Positions 51,107 to 59,483 of a DNA stretch of 64,000 bases are shown in pieces. Position 1 is the stretch's first letter. Every line of letters starts with the position of its first letter. Source of the DNA: Azospirillum soli (GTDB taxonomy: Bacteria; Pseudomonadota; Alphaproteobacteria; Azospirillales; Azospirillaceae). The stretch is taken from positions 1 to 64,000 of the forward strand of contig NZ_JAGINQ010000023.1 of the NCBI RefSeq assembly GCF_017876165.1. Direction: 5' to 3'. Below the pieces are notes generated by a model. It saw nothing but the letters and a program-made list of their open reading frames with translations, was not told the origin of the DNA and did no database searches. The translations under genes were made by a program, and so were the position numbers.

Positions 51107-54100
51107 TTACTCCGCCGCCGCGCCATGCGCCATGGCGTCCGGGTTCTTGCGCCCGAACCAGCGCTTCAGCCGCCGCGACAGCGCGTCCAGATAGGTCAGG
51201 ATCACCGGCACTACCAGCAGGGTCAGCACGGTCGAGCTGATGAGCCCGCCGATCACCGCGTGCGCCATGGGCGCCCGCTGCTGCGCGCCCTCGCCGATGC
51301 CCAGCGCCAGCGGGATCATGCCGAAGATCATCGCCATGGTGGTCATGACGATGGGCCGCAGCCGGATCACGCCGGCCTCCACAACCGCGTCCCGAAGGTC
51401 CGCGCCGCGCGCCTGTGCCTGATTGGCGAAGTCCACCAGTAGGATGGCGTTCTTTGTCACCAGACCCATCAGCATGATGAAGCCGATGGCGCTGAAGATG
51501 TTCAGCGTCGATCCCCAGGCCAGCAGGCCGAGGAACACGCCGATCAGCGACAGCGGCAGCGACGCCATGATGGCGACGGGCTGGAGGAAGCTGCCGAACT
51601 GCGAGGCCAGGATCAGGTAGATCAGGATCACCGCCAGCAGCAGCGCCTGCGCCGCGTAGCCCGTCGTCTCCGCGATGTCCTTGGTGGAGCCGCCGAACAC
51701 GATGCGGTAGCCGGGCGGCAGCTTGATCTCCGCGATGGCGGCCTGAAGCTCCTTGCCCGCGTCGCCGGCCGGGCGGCCGGAGACGTTGGCCATGACGTTC
51801 ACCTCGCGCGACAGGTCGCGGCGGTTGATCTGCGAGGCGCCCAGCGTCGTGTCCACGCGGCTGACCTGCGACAGCGGCACCATGCGCGGTGCCCCCGTCG
51901 CCGTGTCGTTCGAACCCGTCAGGTAGATGCGGTCGAGGTCGGCGCGGCCCACGCGGTCGCCTTCCGGCAGGCGGACCAACACGTCGTAGGTCTCGCCGTC
52001 CGGGGCCTTCCAGGTGGAAATCTTGTCGCCCGCGAACAGCGGCCGCAACGTGTTCGCCACCTGCGCCGTGCCGACGCCCAGATCACTCGCCAGCTCGCGG
52101 TCCAGCCTCACCGACAGGGTCGGCTTGGCCGCCTTCAGACTGCTGTCCACGTCCACGAAGCCGGGGATGCGGCCCATGGCGGCGGTGACCTGCTGGGCGA
52201 TTCGGTCCAGTTCCGCGATGTCGCGGCCCTGCACCGACACCTGAATCTGCTTCTGCACGCCGCCCACGCCGGGAATGCCGATGCCGATGGTGAGGCCGGG
52301 GATTGCGGCCAGCCGCTCGCGGAGGGGCTGGGCGAGGTCGTTGGGGGATCGCTTGCGCTCCCCGATGGGCTTCAGGCGCACGTAGACGCTGCCCCGGTTC
52401 TTGCCGACCGACGCGCCCGTGTTGACGGTGGTGTAGGTGTAGGCGACCTCCGGAAACTCGCGGACCGCCGCCTCCACCAGCCGCAGCTTGGCCTGCGTGT
52501 AGTCGAGGGAGGAGCCGACCGGCGTTTCCACCTCGACGATCGTCTCGCCGAGGTCGGCGGCGGGGACGAACTCCACGCCGATCCGCGGCACCAGGAAGAA
52601 GCTGCCGACGAAGATGCCCAGCGCCAGCACCAGCACCAGCCACCGCCAGCGCAGCGCCCAGCCGAGCACCCGCCCGTAGAGCCGCGCCACGCCCTCGAAC
52701 CCGCGCTCGAACCCCCGCGCGAAGCGGCCGAAGAACCCCCGCCCGTGCTGTCCGTGCGCCGCCGGGTCGTACCAGAGGCTGGACAGCATCGGGTCCAGCG
52801 TGAAGGACACGAACAGGGAGATCAGCACCGCCGCCGACACGGTGATGCCGAACTGCAGGAAGAAGCGTCCGATGATGCCGCCCATGAAGGCGACGGGCAG
52901 GAACACCGCGACGATGGTCAGCGTCGTCGCCAGCACGGCCAGACCGATCTCCTTGGTGCCGTCCAGCGCCGCCTGTCGGTGCCCCTGGCCCTTGCCGAGG
53001 TGGCGCATGATGTTCTCGCGCACCACGATGGCGTCGTCGATCAGGATGCCGATGGCCAGCGACAGCGCCATCATGGTCATGACGTTCAGCGTGAAGCCGA
53101 AGGCTGCCAGCACCCCGAAGGTGCCCAGAACCGCCACCGGCAGCGTCAGCGCCGTGATGACCGTGCTGCGCCACGACCCCAGGAAGACCATCACGATCAG
53201 CACGGTCAGCACGCCGCCCTCGACCAGCGTGCGCTGCACGTTGTCCAGCGAGTTGGTGATGCCGCGCGAGGTGTCGCGCACTACGTCCAGCACCACGTCG
53301 CTCGGCAGCGACCCGTCGCGCCGCAGCTCGTCCAGCGCCTTGTAGAGGCCGCGCGCCACCTCCACCGTGTTGGCGCCCTGCACCTTCACCGCATCGACGG
53401 CCAGCGCGGGCCGGCCGTTGAACAGCGCGACCGACTCCTGCTCCTCCTGCCCGTCGAGCACCTCGGCCACCTGCCGCAGCCGCACAGGCTCCCCGCCGCG
53501 CCGCGTGACGATGAGGTCGAGAAGCTGGCGCGGATCGACCACACGGCCGTCCACCTGGACGACCCGCTCCGACCCGCTGCCCGACACGGTGCCGGCGGGC
53601 AGGTCCTGGTTTTCGTCCTTGATCGCCTTGATGACCTGATCGACGCCGACGCCCAGCGCCTCCAGCCGTTCCGGCCGCAGCCGCACCTGGATCTGACGCT
53701 TTACGCCGCCCGCGATGGTCGCCCGCCCGACGCCGCGCACGTTCTGCAGACGCTTCAGCACGATCTGGTCGGTCATGGTCGTCAGATCGCGGAGCGTGCG
53801 GATGTCCGACTTCACCGCGATGGACAGGATCGGTTGGTCGTCCGGGTTGAAGCGGGTGATCTGCGGGTCCTTCACCTCGTCCCGGAAGGCCGGACGCAGG
53901 GCCGCCACCTTCTCGCGCACGTCCTGCAACGCCTGATGAGAAGCGGTCTTCAGGTCGAATTCGGCGATGACCACCGACCGGCTTTCATAAGACCGCGAGG
54001 TCAGGGTCTTGATGCCGGCGATGGTGTTGACGGCGTCCTCGATGGGCCGGGTCACGTCGGTCTCCACCGATTCCGGGCTGGCGCCGGGATATTCGGTGGA

Positions 54101-54241
54101 GACGACGACCAGCGGAAAATCCACGTCGGGGAACTGATCGACGTTCAGCCGCTGGTACGAGAACAGGCCCAGCACCATCAGCGCCACCATCATCATGGTG
54201 GCGAAGACGGGGTTGTCGACGCTGATGCGGGTGATCGGCAT
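51107..54241 (-). CDS. RND efflux permease, HAE1 family (system 3)
   Basis: 1044 residues. Starts MPITRISVDNPVFATMMMVAL. TM4 motif ILIDDAIVVRENIMRHLGKG keeps the aspartate pair, and the C-terminal half has GLVTKNAILLVDFANQAQ and MTTMAMIFGMIPLALG. Similar to AcrB/MexF and to the VexF/CzcA-like drug pumps of environmental bacteria. Follows its adaptor by 9 bp and lies in a tetR-adaptor-permease operon. Confidence 0.93.
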   Translation of the reverse strand: MPITRISVDNPVFATMMMVALMVLGLFSYQRLNVDQFPDVDFPLVVVSTEYPGASPESVETDVTRPIEDAVNTIAGIKTLTSRSYESRSVVIAEFDLKTASHQALQDVREKVAALRPAFRDEVKDPQITRFNPDDQPILSIAVKSDIRTLRDLTTMTDQIVLKRLQNVRGVGRATIAGGVKRQIQVRLRPERLEALGVGVDQVIKAIKDENQDLPAGTVSGSGSERVVQVDGRVVDPRQLLDLIVTRRGGEPVRLRQVAEVLDGQEEQESVALFNGRPALAVDAVKVQGANTVEVARGLYKALDELRRDGSLPSDVVLDVVRDTSRGITNSLDNVQRTLVEGGVLTVLIVMVFLGSWRSTVITALTLPVAVLGTFGVLAAFGFTLNVMTMMALSLAIGILIDDAIVVRENIMRHLGKGQGHRQAALDGTKEIGLAVLATTLTIVAVFLPVAFMGGIIGRFFLQFGITVSAAVLISLFVSFTLDPMLSSLWYDPAAHGQHGRGFFGRFARGFERGFEGVARLYGRVLGWALRWRWLVLVLALGIFVGSFFLVPRIGVEFVPAADLGETIVEVETPVGSSLDYTQAKLRLVEAAVREFPEVAYTYTTVNTGASVGKNRGSVYVRLKPIGERKRSPNDLAQPLRERLAAIPGLTIGIGIPGVGGVQKQIQVSVQGRDIAELDRIAQQVTAAMGRIPGFVDVDSSLKAAKPTLSVRLDRELASDLGVGTAQVANTLRPLFAGDKISTWKAPDGETYDVLVRLPEGDRVGRADLDRIYLTGSNDTATGAPRMVPLSQVSRVDTTLGASQINRRDLSREVNVMANVSGRPAGDAGKELQAAIAEIKLPPGYRIVFGGSTKDIAETTGYAAQALLLAVILIYLILASQFGSFLQPVAIMASLPLSLIGVFLGLLAWGSTLNIFSAIGFIMLMGLVTKNAILLVDFANQAQARGADLRDAVVEAGVIRLRPIVMTTMAMIFGMIPLALGIGEGAQQRAPMAHAVIGGLISSTVLTLLVVPVILTYLDALSRRLKRWFGRKNPDAMAHGAAAE

Positions 54242-54250
54242 GGCTGGTCC

Positions 54251-55408
54251 TCAGCTCCCCACGACCTTCACGGCGCGCCCGGCGGCGAGGCCCGGCAAGG
54301 GGGCGGTCACCACGACGTCGCCCTCCTGAAGACCTTCGACCTGCACGAGGTCGCCGCGCGACCAGAGCCCGCGCTTCTCCACCTTGCGCCGCTCGACCCG
54401 GTCGCCGGCCACCACCAGAACGAAGTCGCCCTGGTCGTCGTGGCGCAGCGCGGCGGGCGGCAGGGCGAAGGCGTGCCCGGCCTCGGCTACCACCGCGTCG
54501 CCGGCCGCGAACATGCCGCCGCGCAACGACCCGTCGGCGTTGTCCAGGCTGACATAGACCGGGATGGCGCGCGTTCCGGCCCGCGCCACGGGGTTGATGC
54601 GGGCGATGCGCCCCTCGAAGTCCCGCTCGCCGAAGCCCTCGACGCGCAGACGCACGAACTGGCCGGGCTTCAGCCGGGCCACGTCGTCGGCCGGCACGGT
54701 CGCCTCGACCTCCACGCGGCTGAGATCCACGACGGAGAACATCTTGGTGTTCACCGCCAAATTTTCGCCAGGGTTGATCACGCGCTCGGCCACGGTGCCG
54801 TCAATGGGGCTGACCACCACCGCGTCGCGCAATGCCTTGCGCGCCAGCTCCACCTGCGCCTCCAGCGCGGCGACGGTGGCCTGCTGGAAGCGGAAGGTGC
54901 TCTGCGCCTGATCCAGGTTCGTTTCGGCGACGATGTCCTTCTGGCGCAGCGCCAAGTTCTTGGCGCGCGTCTTTTCGGCCAGCACCAGCTGCGCCTTGGC
55001 GCCTTCCAGGTTGCTCAGCTTCTCGTTCAGCTTGGCGGTCAGCTCCGCCGTGTCGAAACGGGCGAGCACCTCGCCCTTGCGCACGGCCTGGCCCTCGCGC
55101 ACCGGCACCTCGACCAGCCTTGCGGCGACCTCGGACTTCACCAGGGACTGGTTCAGCGGCTCCACCGACCCGCTGAGGCGCACCGTCTCGGTCAGCCGCC
55201 GGGGCACCACGCGCGTCACCTCGACCGCCGCCAGCTCGACCGGCCGTTCCGACGGGGGCAGGGGAGCCTGCACCGCCGGGACGGCGGCGGCATCTCCGGC
55301 CGTTCGCGTCTTCCACACGGCGCCGCCGGCGCCCAGCGCCGCGACCAGCAGTACCGGCAGCACGAACCGGCGGAGGTTGCTGCGGGAAGGGGCGGTGATG
55401 TCAGTCAT
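54251..55408 (-). CDS. RND efflux periplasmic adaptor (system 3)
   Basis: 385 residues with N-terminal membrane segment FVLPVLLVAALGAGGAVW, core barrel-sandwich SLVKSEVAARLVEVPVREGQ, helical hairpin about 120-180, VSPIDGTVAERVINPGENL and the beta-barrel. Start overlaps the tetR stop by 8 bp. Ends VVVTAPLPGLAAGRAVKVVGS. Confidence 0.9.
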   Translation of the reverse strand: MTDITAPSRSNLRRFVLPVLLVAALGAGGAVWKTRTAGDAAAVPAVQAPLPPSERPVELAAVEVTRVVPRRLTETVRLSGSVEPLNQSLVKSEVAARLVEVPVREGQAVRKGEVLARFDTAELTAKLNEKLSNLEGAKAQLVLAEKTRAKNLALRQKDIVAETNLDQAQSTFRFQQATVAALEAQVELARKALRDAVVVSPIDGTVAERVINPGENLAVNTKMFSVVDLSRVEVEATVPADDVARLKPGQFVRLRVEGFGERDFEGRIARINPVARAGTRAIPVYVSLDNADGSLRGGMFAAGDAVVAEAGHAFALPPAALRHDDQGDFVLVVAGDRVERRKVEKRGLWSRGDLVQVEGLQEGDVVVTAPLPGLAAGRAVKVVGS

Positions 55409-56063
55409 GGGAAGCGTCCTTGGGCACGGCCTTCAAGCCGTTCAGGATGAGGTCGAGGTAAGCGTCGAGATACGGTTCGGCGGCGGCGTCCGCGGGATCG
55501 GGTTCGAACGCCCGCAACGAGCGGTTCCACAGCGACAGCATGGTCAGCGGGGCGGCGACGACGCGGGCCATCTGCTCCACGTCCATGGGGCGGAATTCCC
55601 CCCGGTCGATGCCGCGCTGGAGGATGCGGGCGAAGAAGCGCCGGCTGCGCAGCACCACCTCCTCCATGTAGAAGCGGGCGAGGTCCGGGAAGTTGCCGGC
55701 CTCCGCGATCACCAGCTTGGAAAGGCCGGCGCTGGGGCTCCGCTCCATCTCCCAGAATTTTTCGGCGAGGATGCGCAGGAACTCCTCGCTGGTGCCGGTG
55801 AAGCTTTCCAGCATCTCCTCGCCCATGCGGAATTGGGGGAGGATCGATTCGCGCACGACCGCTTTGAACAGCCCTTCCTTGTTTTCGAAATAGAGGTAGG
55901 GCAGGCCGACGCTGACGCCGGCCTTTCTCGCCACGTCTTCCAGCTTCGTCGCGGCAAAGCCGCGCTCGATGAACAGGTCGCGCGCCGCCTCGATCACCTC
56001 GGCGGGGCGGGCCTCCTTGCGGCGGGATCGGCGGGGGGCGGGTAGAGGAGTGCTGTCGGGCAT
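55401..56063 (-). CDS. TetR-family repressor
   Basis: 220 residues. N-terminal HTH with EVIEAARDLFIERGFAATKLEDVARKAGVSVGLPYLYFENKEGLF, typical TetR, and a helical ligand-binding domain to the end. It is the first gene of the RND system 3 operon, so it probably represses itself and the pump. A 14-bp palindrome lies 16 bp upstream of its start. Confidence 0.93.
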   Translation of the reverse strand: MPDSTPLPAPRRSRRKEARPAEVIEAARDLFIERGFAATKLEDVARKAGVSVGLPYLYFENKEGLFKAVVRESILPQFRMGEEMLESFTGTSEEFLRILAEKFWEMERSPSAGLSKLVIAEAGNFPDLARFYMEEVVLRSRRFFARILQRGIDRGEFRPMDVEQMARVVAAPLTMLSLWNRSLRAFEPDPADAAAEPYLDAYLDLILNGLKAVPKDASHD

Positions 56064-56078
56064 GCGGTCACAATGCTA

Positions 56079-56092
56079 AATGAACGTTCATT
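56079..56092 (-). promoter_or_regulatory. Probable TetR operator of RND system 3
   Basis: Perfect palindrome AATGAACGTTCATT, 16 bp before the tetR ATG at 56063. Position and length fit autorepression by the TetR protein encoded next to it. Confidence 0.7.
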
Positions 56093-56419
56093 CAATATGC
56101 ACTCGCCCCTTCCAAGTCAAGGGGTTGGGTCCGCGCCCCGTCACGCGTCGGCGCACGTTTTGATCGCAAGCAAAACCAGAGAATCGCATGTTCCCGTGCA
56201 TCCGAATCCGCGTCAAATCCGGGTTGCGCGATCGGACAAAATCCGGCAAAAAGCAAACTAACGGCATTTTCGGGAAAACCATTTCGGATACTGATGTAAT
56301 GCGGACATACGTAGGTCGAGGGCAATACAGCCGCGTTGTTGCTTGACACCGACCGCCTATACATCGCAAAGAAGTGGTAACACTTTCGATCTCTGCGCCA
56401 CCAGCACGGACCCTCCCTC
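56093..56419. other. Intergenic region between tetR and the lytic transglycosylase
   Basis: 327 bp, AT-richer than the surroundings (about 56150-56340). Short frames on both strands have no coding character. I see no clear -35/-10 pair; TTGACA at 56343 has TATACA only 9 bp later, too close for a sigma-70 promoter. Confidence 0.5.
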
Positions 56420-57418
56420 GTGGCTTATCGAGACTTCGCGACGGCTCGCGCCGCCGGTGCCGCCCTGTTCCTTGCTCTCAGCGTGGCGGGCTGCGCCTCG
56501 AATGCTCCGGAGACGGCGACCTCGCCCGATACGGCTCCGCAGGTGGCGATCAACCCGATCGACCCCAACGATCCCCTGGCCCCCTGGGTCCCGCACATCC
56601 GCGAGGCGTCGGAACGGTTCGACATGCCGGAGAAGTGGATCCGCGCCGTCATGATGCGGGAAAGCGGCGGGCGTGCCACCGTCAACGGCCGGACCATCAC
56701 CAGCCGCGCCGGCGCCATCGGCCTGATGCAGGTGATGCCCGGCACCTATGAGATGGTGCGTCAGCAATACGGCTTCGGCCCCGACCCGTCCAACCCGCGC
56801 GACAACATCATGGCCGGCACCGCGTACCTGCGCGAGATGTACGACCTGTTTGGTGCGCCGGGCTTCCTCGCCGCCTACAACTGTGGCCCGGCCTGCTATG
56901 CCGCCCACCTCGCCGGCAAGCAGAAACTGCCGCGCGAAACCAAGATGTACGTCGCGGCGCTGACCCCCGTCCTGCGCGGCACCGACCCGCGCGAGCCGTC
57001 GCAGTCCTCCGGCGCCACCGCCATCGAGGTCGCGGTCGTCCCGGCCAACGCGCCCTCCGCTGCGCCCACCAACACGCCCAAACCCGAATCCCGTCCGGAG
57101 CCGGCACCCGCGCCGGTCGCCGTCGCCAAACTGGAATCGGCGCCTGCGCTCCGGACCCGAGAGGCAAAGCCTTCCGCGCAGTATGTCGCCTCGGCCGATC
57201 ACCGCTGGAAAACGACGAAGAACCCTGCCGCGAAGCCGGGCAAGGAGCCGTCCCGCTCGGTCGAAACGCTGGTGGCCGAGGCCGTTCTGCCGGCCAACGT
57301 CGCCAATCATGGCGAGCGCGTCATCATCCGCTTCGTGTCGCAGGACAGCGGCGGCTGCGGCAGCCTCCAGGGCAAGGACCGCGTCTGCGTGGCCCTCGCC
57401 GGAAACGGTGGTCTGTAA
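56420..57418 (+). CDS. Lytic transglycosylase lipoprotein (SLT domain)
   Basis: 332 residues from GTG 56420. A lipoprotein signal with lipobox SVAGC puts the lipidated Cys at 25. The SLT domain (about 55-190) holds the catalytic Glu81 in VMMRESGG, then GAIGLMQVMPGTYEMV, DPSNPRDNIMAGTAYLREMY and LAAYNCGP. It cleaves peptidoglycan glycan strands with formation of anhydro-muramic ends. The C-terminal part (200-332) is P/A-rich with a short cysteine pair near the end (SGGCGSLQGKDRVCVAL). Could serve remodelling for flagellum or secretion machinery; not specific. Confidence 0.9.
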   Translation: MAYRDFATARAAGAALFLALSVAGCASNAPETATSPDTAPQVAINPIDPNDPLAPWVPHIREASERFDMPEKWIRAVMMRESGGRATVNGRTITSRAGAIGLMQVMPGTYEMVRQQYGFGPDPSNPRDNIMAGTAYLREMYDLFGAPGFLAAYNCGPACYAAHLAGKQKLPRETKMYVAALTPVLRGTDPREPSQSSGATAIEVAVVPANAPSAAPTNTPKPESRPEPAPAPVAVAKLESAPALRTREAKPSAQYVASADHRWKTTKNPAAKPGKEPSRSVETLVAEAVLPANVANHGERVIIRFVSQDSGGCGSLQGKDRVCVALAGNGGL

Positions 57419-57438
57419 GGCGGCGGCCTGAAGACGAC

Positions 57439-58260
57439 TTACGGCTTCGGCGCCGGCTGGGCCAGGGTTTCGACGGTCCATTTGCCGTCCTTGAACTCCA
57501 GCTTCGCGGCGTAGGTGTTGGCGGTCACCGCCGCCATCACGCTTTCCCACTGCCGGTGCGGCAGGCGGGCCATGTCGAAGTTGCGCGACTGCGGGGCGCG
57601 GTGCGGCGACCAGTAATAAGTGATGCCCCCCCCCAGCAGCACGGCGAAGCCGGCCAGGAAGGCCACCGCGCTGGCCGCCAACTGCAACGGTATGGCGGGC
57701 GTCAGTCGCTTCATCCGCCGGGTGGCGAGAATGGCGTGGAAGCGCACATGACCCTGCGGCACCCAGGCCGGCACGACCATTCCGAAGGGGCGCCCGTCCG
57801 TCCGCCCGGCCGGTTGCACCACCGCCATGTGCGTCTGCACCTCGCGCGAGCGCGTCTCCGACAGCAGGGCGCCCACCGGCCGTCCGTTGCGCACGGTCAG
57901 TTCGAACACCCGTCTCCCCGACGGGACCAGCGCGACCCCGCCGGGATTGGCGTCTATTTCCTTGGCGAGCGCCGGTAGGAAGGAAAAGCCGGGTCCGCCC
58001 TCGTGGATTTCATAGAGGAAGCCGCTCCACAGCGGCTCGACCGAATACCAGCAGGTTTCCGAGGTTTTCAGGCAGCGCCGGCCGAAGGCGCGCGCGTAGC
58101 TTTCGGCGTCCTTGCGATCGACGCCTTCCAGATAGCCGAACAGGACGTTGGTGGCCTGTCTGCCTTCGGGCACCGAAACCCTCGCCTCCACCACTGGACC
58201 TTCACAAGACCCGGTATGCCGAACCATGGGCACACCGCAAAACCTTGCGATTAACGACAT
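57439..58260 (-). CDS. Unrecognised protein with one membrane segment
   Basis: 273 residues, not recognised. A cytoplasmic-looking N-terminal ~190 residues (CLKTSETCWYSVEPLW, FELTVRNGRPVGALLSET) is followed by one hydrophobic segment at about 195-218 (LQLAASAVAFLAGFAVLLGG) and a short outer part of ~55 residues. The start is uncertain: ATG 58260 lies only a few bases from the predicted -10, and ATG 58227 is the alternative. Shares a mirrored divergent promoter with the DUF882 gene. Confidence 0.65.
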   Translation of the reverse strand: MSLIARFCGVPMVRHTGSCEGPVVEARVSVPEGRQATNVLFGYLEGVDRKDAESYARAFGRRCLKTSETCWYSVEPLWSGFLYEIHEGGPGFSFLPALAKEIDANPGGVALVPSGRRVFELTVRNGRPVGALLSETRSREVQTHMAVVQPAGRTDGRPFGMVVPAWVPQGHVRFHAILATRRMKRLTPAIPLQLAASAVAFLAGFAVLLGGGITYYWSPHRAPQSRNFDMARLPHRQWESVMAAVTANTYAAKLEFKDGKWTVETLAQPAPKP

Positions 58261-58284
58261 CTAGTGTCTACGGGTGGGGCAAAT

Positions 58285-58314
58285 ACAAGTCAATATGGAA
58301 AGCCTTTGACTTGT
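58285..58314. promoter_or_regulatory. Mirrored divergent promoter / operator
   Basis: Perfect 9-bp inverted repeat ACAAGTCAA-N12-TTGACTTGT, arms 21 bp apart centre to centre. Each arm contains a TTGACT -35 for the gene on its side: plus strand TTGACT (58306-58311) with TAACGT 16 bp later, minus strand TTGACT with TAGACA 17 bp later. One dimeric regulator or one symmetrical promoter could control both genes. Confidence 0.6.
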
Positions 58315-58372
58315 GTAACATTTTGCGTAACGTCGCTGTGGATTGCCGCTCTGGCCCGCCATCGACGACTTC

Positions 58373-58954
58373 ATGGACGATTCCCACGACAGCACGCCCA
58401 CGCGGCGCCGCGTTCTGACTGGGCTGGCCGCCACGGCGCTGCTGAGCAGTCTTGCGCGCCCCGCCCAGGCGCTGGAGGCGGAGGTGCCGCAGTGGCTGAC
58501 CATCCCGCGTCGTCTCGTCATGCGCAACCTCAACACGGGCGAGCGGCTGAACACCGTCTTCTGGCGCGACGGCGCCTACGACCCGGCCGGTCTGGCGTCC
58601 GTTGACCGTTTCTTCCGCGACTGGCGCACGGGGGAGGTGGTGCAGACCGCGGCGTCCCTTCTGGAGATCCTGTGGCGCGTGCAAATGGCCGCACGCTTCA
58701 CCGTGCCCATTGAGGTGCTGTCCGGCTACCGCTCTCGCCAGACCAACGAGATGCTGCGGCGGACCCTGGGCGAGAGCGTTGCGCACCGCAGCTTTCACAT
58801 CCGCGCCATGGCGGCCGACATTCGTCTGCCCAAGCTGTCCTCCCTGTCCGTTGCCCATTACGCCAATGGCCTGGGCCTCGGTGGCGTCGGATTTTACCCG
58901 GATTCGAACTTCGTCCACATCGACAGCGGCCCCCGCCGCGTCTGGGTGCGCTGA
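58373..58954 (+). CDS. DUF882 / YcbK-like peptidase (M15-related), Tat signal
   Basis: 193 residues from ATG 58373. Twin-arginine signal TRRRVLTGLAATALLSSLA. The DUF882 domain has YRSRQTNEMLRR, zinc-ligand pattern SFHIRAMAADIRLP and FVHIDSGPRRVW, as in D-Ala-D-Ala dipeptidase-like M15 enzymes. Probably a periplasmic peptidoglycan endopeptidase. Divergent from the single-membrane-segment protein. Confidence 0.85.
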   Translation: MDDSHDSTPTRRRVLTGLAATALLSSLARPAQALEAEVPQWLTIPRRLVMRNLNTGERLNTVFWRDGAYDPAGLASVDRFFRDWRTGEVVQTAASLLEILWRVQMAARFTVPIEVLSGYRSRQTNEMLRRTLGESVAHRSFHIRAMAADIRLPKLSSLSVAHYANGLGLGGVGFYPDSNFVHIDSGPRRVWVR

Positions 58955-59087
58955 GCCGATTGTAGTTGTAGACTTCTGGCTCGTCATGGCGACAACGGGC
59001 GGTGCGTTGCGGACCTGATTATGGTTAATCAGAAATTAACCATACTGGGAGAGGATTCGAATGTCCGAACCATGAACGGTCCCTGCC

Positions 59088-59420
59088 ATGCGCGACGAAC
59101 GCCTCCAACTCGAACGCCTTCACGTCCGCCTCTCCCTACCGTCCGAGGCGCCGTCGCCTGATGTTCCGTCGCCGACCGTGGAGGAGGGCCGTTCCGCCAA
59201 GCGGGAACCGGACGTGCAACTCGCCGCCATGGTTCCGAAAAGCGTGAAACGGGCGGTGCGCCGCCGCGCCGAGGAGGAGGGAACGACGGTGCGCAGCGTT
59301 CTGCTGCGCGCGCTGAAGCTTGCCGGGATTGCCGAAGTGGACGAAGCTGAGATTGCCGACCGGCGGATCGCCGCCGGGGCGGTGCGATCGGGGGTCTGGC
59401 GGGCAACCCGCTCGCGGTGA
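59088..59420 (+). CDS. Small ribbon-helix-helix-like protein
   Basis: 110 residues. The C-terminal half VQLAAMVPKSVKRAVRRRAEEEGTTVRSVLLRAL resembles a ribbon-helix-helix DNA-binding unit (strand, then two helices). The N-terminal half is charged and P-rich. No toxin gene is next to it. Could be an orphan antitoxin-like or other RHH regulator. Confidence 0.6.
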   Translation: MRDERLQLERLHVRLSLPSEAPSPDVPSPTVEEGRSAKREPDVQLAAMVPKSVKRAVRRRAEEEGTTVRSVLLRALKLAGIAEVDEAEIADRRIAAGAVRSGVWRATRSR

Positions 59421-59483
59421 CGCGATCATCCGGACAGCGCCTGCTGCACCCTCGGCCAAAGACAGTCTCGAAAGCCGCCCGGC

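Noticed and set aside
56343..56363. Sigma-70 promoter TTGACA...TATACA before the lytic transglycosylase
   Set aside because: Only 9 bp separate the two boxes.
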